A stretch of DNA of 5,955 bases, from contig PGXR01000175.1 in NCBI GenBank assembly GCA_002839245.1, positions 1-5,955 of the forward strand, in the 5' to 3' direction. The DNA comes from Spirochaetae bacterium HGW-Spirochaetae-7 (lineage in GTDB: Bacteria; Spirochaetota; Spirochaetia; Treponematales; UBA12059). The notes beneath the pieces were generated by a model. It ran no database searches. It was not told where the DNA came from and was given only the letters and a program-made list of their open reading frames with translations. Below, one piece after another: positions 1 through 4,072 of this stretch (positions are counted from its first letter, which is position 1; every line of letters begins with the position of its first letter). A program made the position numbers and the translations under genes.

Positions 1-1052
1 CGCGAAAGAACCTGCTCAAGGGATTCAAGAGGCCGAAAGGCATCACGTACGAGCAGAGCGAAAGCTCTACCGATTACGGAAAATTCATAGCATATCCCTT
101 CGAGCCCGGGTACGGTACCACTATCGGCAACACCCTGCGCCGCATACTCCTGTCATCGATCCAGGGCTACGCTATCACGGCCGTCCGGATTACCCGTCAC
201 GATGCGGATGGCGCCCAGCATGTGGTGTCTTCCGAGTTCGAGACGATACCGGGCGTGTCCGAGGATACCATAGAGCTCCTCAATAACATGAAGCAATTGC
301 GGCTCCAGCTCCCCGACGACGAGGAGCAGGCCACGTACCTGTACGAGTTCTCCGGTCCCGTCGACATAAAGGGCTCCGATCTGATGAAGGACAAGGCCCT
401 AAAGGTCCTTAATCCCAATCTGCATCTGATGAGCATGATGGAAGGCGTAAAGATCGACCTGGAAATACAGATCGATCTGGGTCGGGGTTACGTGCCGAGC
501 GAGGTCAACGAGAAATACATAGAGATCGTCGGTACCATACCCATGGACGCGATCTTCTCACCGGTCAGCAAGGCCCGCTATTCAGTGGAGCCGACTCGAG
601 TCGGCCATCGTTCGGATTATGACAAACTTATCCTCGAGATCTGGACTGACGGTACGCTGAAACCGGAAGACGCGCTTGCCGAGGCGGCAAAAATCGCCAA
701 GGATCATTTTTCGATCTTCGTCAATTTCGACGAGGGCGAGCCTGGACTCGACGAGGAGAGCGACGAGCTCGACGAACGGATCAAGGCGATTCTTGCCACG
801 CCGGTCGAAGAACTCGAACTTTCGGTTCGATCGTCGAATTGCCTGAAGAACGCCAATATCAAGACCATTGGCGACCTGACGCGCAAGACCGAGGACGATA
901 TCGCCAAGACGAGGAACTTCGGCAAGAAGTCCTTGCAGGAGATCAAGGACCGCCTCAAGGAATGGAACCTGGGACTGGGCATGACCGATTACGCCGAACT
1001 CAGGGACCACTTGAAGCTGGAGAAGCAGAAGGAAGAGATCCATGAACCATAA
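1..1052 (+). CDS. rpoA: DNA-directed RNA polymerase subunit alpha (5' end just outside window)
   Basis: RpoA dimerises to scaffold assembly of beta and beta' into RNA polymerase, and its C-terminal domain contacts UP-element DNA and activators. The frame is open from base 3. The preceding 'cg' would complete a GCG alanine codon, so only about ATG plus one base is missing, giving an expected 351 residues, normal for the family. The N-terminal domain carries the assembly motif YGTTIGNTLRRILLSS at about residues 39-54 and WTDGTLKPEDALAEAAKI at about 216-233. An acidic linker lies at about 246-260. The C-terminal domain (about 270-330) has VRSSNCLKNANIKTIGDL and the helix-hairpin-helix NFGKKSLQEI. 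R278, N281, K311 and S312 align without gaps to E. coli DNA-contacting R265, N268, K298 and S299. The first visible GTG (222) is an internal valine. The last 11 nt overlap rplQ, which suggests translational coupling. The ends of the protein resemble treponemal RpoA (from memory). Confidence 0.97.
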   Translation, partial: RKNLLKGFKRPKGITYEQSESSTDYGKFIAYPFEPGYGTTIGNTLRRILLSSIQGYAITAVRITRHDADGAQHVVSSEFETIPGVSEDTIELLNNMKQLRLQLPDDEEQATYLYEFSGPVDIKGSDLMKDKALKVLNPNLHLMSMMEGVKIDLEIQIDLGRGYVPSEVNEKYIEIVGTIPMDAIFSPVSKARYSVEPTRVGHRSDYDKLILEIWTDGTLKPEDALAEAAKIAKDHFSIFVNFDEGEPGLDEESDELDERIKAILATPVEELELSVRSSNCLKNANIKTIGDLTRKTEDDIAKTRNFGKKSLQEIKDRLKEWNLGLGMTDYAELRDHLKLEKQKEEIHEP

Positions 1053-1641
1053 GAAGGGCTTCAACAAGCTGAACCGGAACGCCTCGCACCGCAAGGCGCT
1101 CCTCCGCAACATGGCTACCGTCCTCTTCAAGCACGAGCGAATCGTCACCACCAAGGCCAAAGCCATCGAGGTCCGCAGGGTCGCCGAGAAGATGATCACC
1201 AGGGCCAAGGAAGACAGCGTCCATAACAGGCGCGTCGTAGGCGAGAAGATAGCTGACCAGGGTATACTTGCGAAGCTGTTCACCGATATCGCTCCACGCA
1301 TGAAGGAGCGAAACGGCGGATATACGCGTATCCTCAAGATAGGTTTCAGGGACCAGGACGCGGCCAGCATGGTCGTTCTGGAGCTTGTCGACCACAAACT
1401 GGAAGTCAAGAAAACCGACAAGAAGAAGTCGGCGGACAAGTCAAAGAAAGCAGAACCCAAGACCGCCGCCAAGGCCAAGAAGACTGAAGCCGAACCGAAG
1501 GAAAAGGCAAAGGCCGCTCCAAAAGTAAAAGCGGAACCCAAGGCTAAAGCTGAACCAAAGGTTAAAGCGGAGCCAAAGGCGAAGGCGGAGCCAAAGGCCA
1601 AAAAGGTCTCGGAGCCGGTCCAGCCCGAGTCGGCAGAGTAA
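1042..1641 (+). CDS. rplQ: 50S ribosomal protein L17 with a long KAEP-rich C-terminal tail
   Basis: L17 is a core protein of the large ribosomal subunit. Residues 1-120 are a complete L17 domain: the N-terminus MNHKKGFNKLNRNASHRKAL is diagnostic, followed by LLRNMATVLFKHERIVTT, KAKAIEVRRVAEKMITRAK, LFTDIAPRMKERNGGYTRI and ASMVVLELV. The protein has 199 residues against about 115-130 in most bacteria. The excess is a tail of roughly 78 residues (122-199), made almost entirely of K, A, E and P, ending SEPVQPESAE, and probably disordered. The tail contains 18-nt repeats (separate entry). The start ATG lies inside the 3' end of rpoA, with AAGGAAGAG at 1029-1037 as a Shine-Dalgarno sequence 4 nt upstream. 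This is a typical rpoA-rplQ operon arrangement. The core assignment is certain. The function of the tail is unknown; I infer possible rRNA contact from its mixed, lysine-rich charge. Confidence 0.97.
   Translation: MNHKKGFNKLNRNASHRKALLRNMATVLFKHERIVTTKAKAIEVRRVAEKMITRAKEDSVHNRRVVGEKIADQGILAKLFTDIAPRMKERNGGYTRILKIGFRDQDAASMVVLELVDHKLEVKKTDKKKSADKSKKAEPKTAAKAKKTEAEPKEKAKAAPKVKAEPKAKAEPKVKAEPKAKAEPKAKKVSEPVQPESAE
1519..1605 (+). repeat. 18-nt in-frame tandem repeat encoding PK(A/V)KAE
   Basis: Four consecutive 18-nt units begin at 1519, 1537, 1555 and 1573, and a partial fifth runs from 1591 to 1605. They encode P-K-(V/A)-K-A-E, with valine and alanine alternating in units 1 to 3 (V, A, V) and alanine after that. 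Copies differ mainly at third codon positions (cca/ccc, aag/aaa, gcg/gct, gaa/gag). That suggests an older duplication kept for its protein sequence rather than a fresh slippage product. The repeat lies wholly inside the C-terminal tail of rplQ. Confidence 0.85.
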
Positions 1642-1649
1642 GGGGAGGA
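1641..1649 (+). promoter_or_regulatory. Strong Shine-Dalgarno site for the small CXXC gene
   Basis: The sequence AGGGGAGGA begins on the last base of the rplQ stop codon and ends 6 nt before an ATG at 1656. It is the best ribosome-binding site in the window and supports the 56-codon ORF that follows as a real, well-translated gene. Confidence 0.75.
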
Positions 1650-1655
1650 ACGAAT

Positions 1656-1826
1656 ATGTCCAAAGCCCATCGCGGTAAGGGAATTGCTACCCTCGTGTCG
1701 GCCGGCCGTGGCCAATGCCCCGTCTGCAAGCGCGACGGAGTAAAACTGCTGTACGAGCAGGAAATCGAAGGCGTGAAGCAGAAAATCTGCAAGATTTGCA
1801 AGGCAACGATAGCAAACAAGAAATAG
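1656..1826 (+). CDS. Small four-cysteine (zinc-ribbon-like) protein, 56 aa, last gene of the ribosomal operon
   Basis: This short ORF encodes a basic 56-residue protein beginning MSKAHRGKGIATLVSAGRGQ. It has two cysteine pairs, C21-P-V-C24 and C45-K-I-C48, separated by 20 residues, the classical layout of a zinc ribbon or treble-clef knuckle. The region between them (KLLYEQEIEGVKQKI) looks like a beta hairpin. Both ends are rich in lysine and arginine, which would suit RNA or ribosome binding. It has no signal peptide or membrane segment. It starts 14 nt after the rplQ stop, behind a very strong Shine-Dalgarno site, and the operon terminator follows 42 nt after its stop, so it should be co-transcribed with rpoA and rplQ. 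I recall a small hypothetical gene in a similar position in treponemes but cannot confirm homology. Zinc binding and a ribosomal or transcriptional role are inferred; its function is unknown. Confidence 0.85.
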   Translation: MSKAHRGKGIATLVSAGRGQCPVCKRDGVKLLYEQEIEGVKQKICKICKATIANKK

Positions 1827-1845
1827 TCGTTCATAGCGACTGATA

Positions 1846-1865
1846 GCCGGGAGCGCGCTTCCGGC
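1846..1865 (+). other. GC-rich hairpin just upstream of the terminator
   Basis: GCCGGGAGC (1846-1854) and GCTTCCGGC (1857-1865) form an eight-to-nine-pair stem with one G-T wobble and a very small loop, only 2 nt before the terminator stem. No U-tract follows it directly. It may stabilise the 3' end of the operon transcript or compete with the terminator, because CGGGAG at 1848-1853 repeats the start of the terminator's 5' arm. Any role is inferred. Confidence 0.4.
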
Positions 1866-1867
1866 CC

Positions 1868-1901
1868 CGGGAGGCCGCCACAAGCGGCCTCCCGCGTTTT
1901 T
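1868..1901 (+). terminator. Rho-independent terminator of the rpoA-rplQ operon
   Basis: The 5' arm CGGGAGGCCGC (1868-1878) and the 3' arm GCGGCCTCCCG (1884-1894) are perfect inverted complements, an 11-pair, almost all-GC stem with a CACAA loop. After CG comes a run of five T (1897-1901). There is no matching A-tract on the left side, so it should act only on + strand transcripts. It separates the ribosomal operon from rarD. Confidence 0.9.
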
Positions 1902-1903
1902 AT

Positions 1904-1907
1904 GGAG
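1904..1907 (+). promoter_or_regulatory. Shine-Dalgarno site deciding the rarD start
   Basis: GGAG lies 6 nt before the ATG at 1914. The alternative in-frame ATG at 1902 overlaps this site and has only the terminator's U-tract upstream, so 1914 is the better start and removes four residues from the longest reading. Confidence 0.6.
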
Positions 1908-1913
1908 CAAATC

Positions 1914-2816
1914 ATGGATGCGTCACGCCCCGTCAAGAGAAACGCCGAGAGAGCGGGCATGCTGTATGGCATTGCCGCGTATGGCCTCTGGGGCATGTTC
2001 CCGCTGTACTGGAAAAGGCTCGCCGCCGTACCTGCCTTGCAGATTCTGGCGCACCGCGTAGCCTGGGCCTTCATCCTGACGGCGATCCTTTCAATTGCGC
2101 TTGGGCGCTGCAAGGACGTCGTCGCGCTTCTCAGGCAACCCGGGCGGCTGGCCGCGACGTTCGCCGCGGGCCTGCTCGTGACCGTCAACTGGGGGATCTA
2201 TATCTGGGCTGTCAATTCGGGACGTATAATCGAGACGAGCCTTGGCTACTACCTGAACCCGCTGGTCTCGGTGGCCCTTGGCGCGTTGGTCCTCAGGGAA
2301 AAGCTGGACCGGGGTATTATCGTATCCTGCGCCATTGCCGCGGTCGGCATAGGCATTCTTGCGGCTTCGTACGGGCGGCTGCCGTGGGTGGCTCTGTCGC
2401 TTGCTGTTACCTTCGCCCTGTACGGCCTCATCAAGAAGATGGTCAGCCTCGATGCCCTGGTCGGCCTTGCGATGGAAACGGCACCCGTTTTCCCGTTGGC
2501 GCTCGCTTATCTCCTATTCGAGCAGGCGGCGGGTCGAGGTTCCTTCGGAAACGTAGGCGAAACGGAGACTGTGCTGCTGGCGCTGGCAGGCGCGGTGACA
2601 GCGATTCCGCTTTTTTTCTATGCGGAAGGCGTCAAGCGCATACCGCTTTCGAAAATGGGTTTCCTGCAGTATATCTCGCCGACGGGGCAGCTGCTCCTTG
2701 GCGTACTGGTATTCGGCGAGACTTTGAGCGGCATAAAGGCGGTCGCTTTCGCGTGCATCCTGGCTGCCTTGGTCGTTTTCGCCATCACGCGCAGGAAGGT
2801 CAGTTCCGCACGCTGA
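1914..2816 (+). CDS. rarD: RarD-type EamA-family membrane transporter
   Basis: The product is a 300-residue multispanning inner-membrane protein of the drug/metabolite transporter superfamily, close to E. coli RarD (296 aa) in length. Hydrophobic segments fill nearly the whole chain, consistent with about ten helices in two EamA halves. Family-typical stretches include GIAAYGLWGMFPLYWKRL (about 19-36), ILAHRVAWAFI (44-54), NWGIYIWAVNSGRIIETSLG (92-111), YYLNPLVSVALGALVLREKL (112-131) and PLSKMGFLQYISPTGQLLLG (244-263). The short N-terminus MDASRPVKRNAERAG is polar and the C-terminus ends in a basic ITRRKVSSAR, both expected to be cytoplasmic. The substrate is unknown; the historical name 'chloramphenicol-sensitive protein' does not establish one. 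The gene starts about 12 nt after a strong terminator with no clear promoter between, and its last 17 nt overlap the end of hutI on the opposite strand. The family call is firm; the substrate is not predictable here. Confidence 0.92.
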   Translation: MDASRPVKRNAERAGMLYGIAAYGLWGMFPLYWKRLAAVPALQILAHRVAWAFILTAILSIALGRCKDVVALLRQPGRLAATFAAGLLVTVNWGIYIWAVNSGRIIETSLGYYLNPLVSVALGALVLREKLDRGIIVSCAIAAVGIGILAASYGRLPWVALSLAVTFALYGLIKKMVSLDALVGLAMETAPVFPLALAYLLFEQAAGRGSFGNVGETETVLLALAGAVTAIPLFFYAEGVKRIPLSKMGFLQYISPTGQLLLGVLVFGETLSGIKAVAFACILAALVVFAITRRKVSSAR

Positions 2817-2833
2817 CGACCTTGCCGCGTTTT
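2794..2833 (+). terminator. Possible weak terminator at the rarD 3' end
   Basis: AAGGTCAG (2796-2803) can pair with CTGA (2813-2816) plus CCTT (2820-2823) across a 3-nt bulge. GG (2794-2795) could add two further pairs with CC (2825-2826). TTTT follows at 2830-2833. The stem is imperfect and lies inside both coding ends, so this may be chance. It is the only terminator-like structure I see at the convergent junction. Confidence 0.25.
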
Positions 2834-4050
2834 ATGACCGTACCGACTACATTCATGCCGACGTTGTAGGCGATGTGCCGGTATGAAGGCGCGTCGAGGA
2901 TCAGGATGTCAGCCAGTTTACCCGCCTCCAGCGAGCCGCGTCCTGCCGCCAGTCCAAGTGCAGCGGCGCCGTTGAGCGTCGTAGCTGTCAGCACTTCTTC
3001 CATGGACATGCGCATGTACAATATCCCGAGGGCGGCCGCGAGCGGTATGGAATGGCTGTAGCACGAACCGGGATTGAGGTCGGTGGCCAGCGCTACCGCC
3101 AGTCCGCGGTCGATCATTCCCCGAGCGTCGGCGTAGTCCTCGCGTAATATGAATGCCGTGACAGGCAGGCACGTGGCGACCACTCCGGCGGCAGCCATCG
3201 CGTCGAGATCCTCGCCAGACGCCTTTAGAAGGTGGTCGGCGCTTGTGGCGCCCAAGGCTGCCGCGAGGCCGGCTCCGCCGAGCCTGACAATCTCGTCGGC
3301 GTGCATCTTGAGGTCGAACCCTGATGACGCGGCCGCCTCCAGGAATCGCCTCGAATCGTCCAGTCCGAAGACTCCTTGCTCGCAAAAGACGTCGCAGAAG
3401 CTGGCGAAGCCATGGCGCCGTACCGCCGGGAGGACGTCACGGATGACGAAGTCGATGTAAGCGCCTGGCTTGCCCTCGAATTCGGGTGGAATGGAGTGGG
3501 GTCCCAGGAATGTGCCGATTATATCGACCGGCTGTCTGGCATCGAGGATCTTCATCGCCTCGAGCTGGCGAAGCTCGGTAACGGAGTCGAGGCCATAGCC
3601 CGACTTGCCTTCGACCGTGGTGACGCCGAGTTCCAGCATCCGCTCTAGCCGCGGGGCCCCGACCGCGACGAGGTCCTCAAGGCTCGAGGAGCGGGTAGAG
3701 CGGACCGTATTGGCGATGCCGCCGCCGCGCTTGTGTATCTCCATGTATGGAAGGCCGCCGGCCCGCCAGAAGAACTCCTCGTCGCGAAACCCGGCGAAAA
3801 CGAAGTGCGTATGGGAATCGACGAAGCCGGGGATGACGGCCCTGCCGCCGGCATCGATGATTTCCGGCGCAGGACCCTCGATCCGCGGCATCTCTGATTG
3901 AGGGCCAGCCCAGACGATCGTCTCCACGTTGACGGCAATCGCCGCGTCGGCGGTGACGTGGACCTTGCCCATATCGGAGCCCCGCCTGGAGGAGGAGCCC
4001 AAGGGCGTAGCCATTTCGCAGATATTCCTGATTACCAGCGTAGCTTTCAT
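2800..4050 (-). CDS. hutI: Imidazolonepropionase (histidine degradation)
   Basis: HutI hydrolyses 4-imidazolone-5-propanoate to N-formimino-L-glutamate, the third step of histidine degradation, in the cytoplasm. The 416-residue product has the usual length and the metal-dependent amidohydrolase fold. The motif PGFVDSHTHFVFAG supplies metal ligands H80 and H82, HADE supplies H250, and ATDLNPGS supplies D324. FLGPHSIP (H185), EGKSGYG (148-153) and SADHLL (H273) are the substrate-pocket stretches typical of HutI. RGGGIANTVRSTR follows the pattern seen in HutI rather than in generic amidohydrolases. The first ATG fits the family N-terminus (LVIRNI). It lies 22 nt after the stop of the upstream gene on the same strand, so the two are probably co-transcribed. 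The 3' end overlaps rarD by 17 nt, tail to tail. hutH, hutU and a formiminoglutamate-processing gene are not in the window. All expected catalytic residues are present, so the enzyme is probably functional. Confidence 0.95.
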   Translation of the reverse strand: MKATLVIRNICEMATPLGSSSRRGSDMGKVHVTADAAIAVNVETIVWAGPQSEMPRIEGPAPEIIDAGGRAVIPGFVDSHTHFVFAGFRDEEFFWRAGGLPYMEIHKRGGGIANTVRSTRSSSLEDLVAVGAPRLERMLELGVTTVEGKSGYGLDSVTELRQLEAMKILDARQPVDIIGTFLGPHSIPPEFEGKPGAYIDFVIRDVLPAVRRHGFASFCDVFCEQGVFGLDDSRRFLEAAASSGFDLKMHADEIVRLGGAGLAAALGATSADHLLKASGEDLDAMAAAGVVATCLPVTAFILREDYADARGMIDRGLAVALATDLNPGSCYSHSIPLAAALGILYMRMSMEEVLTATTLNGAAALGLAAGRGSLEAGKLADILILDAPSYRHIAYNVGMNVVGTVIKRGKVVSVRN

Positions 4051-4056
4051 GCGGGG

Positions 4057-4064
4057 CCTGCCTC
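4057..4064 (-). promoter_or_regulatory. Likely Shine-Dalgarno region of hutI
   Basis: Read on the - strand, GAGGCAGG lies in the short gap before the hutI ATG. AGG is 6 nt and GAGG 10 nt from the start. It is moderate in strength. Together with the short intergenic gap it supports the chosen start and operon-style expression. Confidence 0.45.
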
Positions 4065-4072
4065 AAGCGCTT

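Noticed and set aside
222..224. GTG as the start of rpoA.
   Set aside because: The essential alpha N-terminal assembly motif is encoded upstream in the same frame, so the gene begins just before the window.
1519..1605. The regular 18-nt repeats could suggest a CRISPR-like or intergenic repeat array.
   Set aside because: There are no unique spacers, the period is a multiple of three, and the units are in frame in the rplQ tail, so this is coding low complexity.
582..1910. A 442-codon open frame on the - strand opposite the rpoA 3' end, rplQ and the small CXXC gene.
   Set aside because: It is antisense to three well-supported genes. Its FGSALAFGSA-like composition is simply the complement of the KAEP repeats, and it has no recognisable domain.
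1562..2188. A 208-codon - strand open frame across the terminator and the start of rarD.
   Set aside because: It runs through a perfect terminator hairpin and antisense to rarD, and its composition is low in plausible protein features. It is an effect of high GC content.
2384..2869. A 161-codon + strand frame within and beyond rarD.
   Set aside because: It is a shifted frame inside a clear membrane-protein gene, with Arg/Gly/Pro-rich content typical of out-of-frame high-GC sequence.
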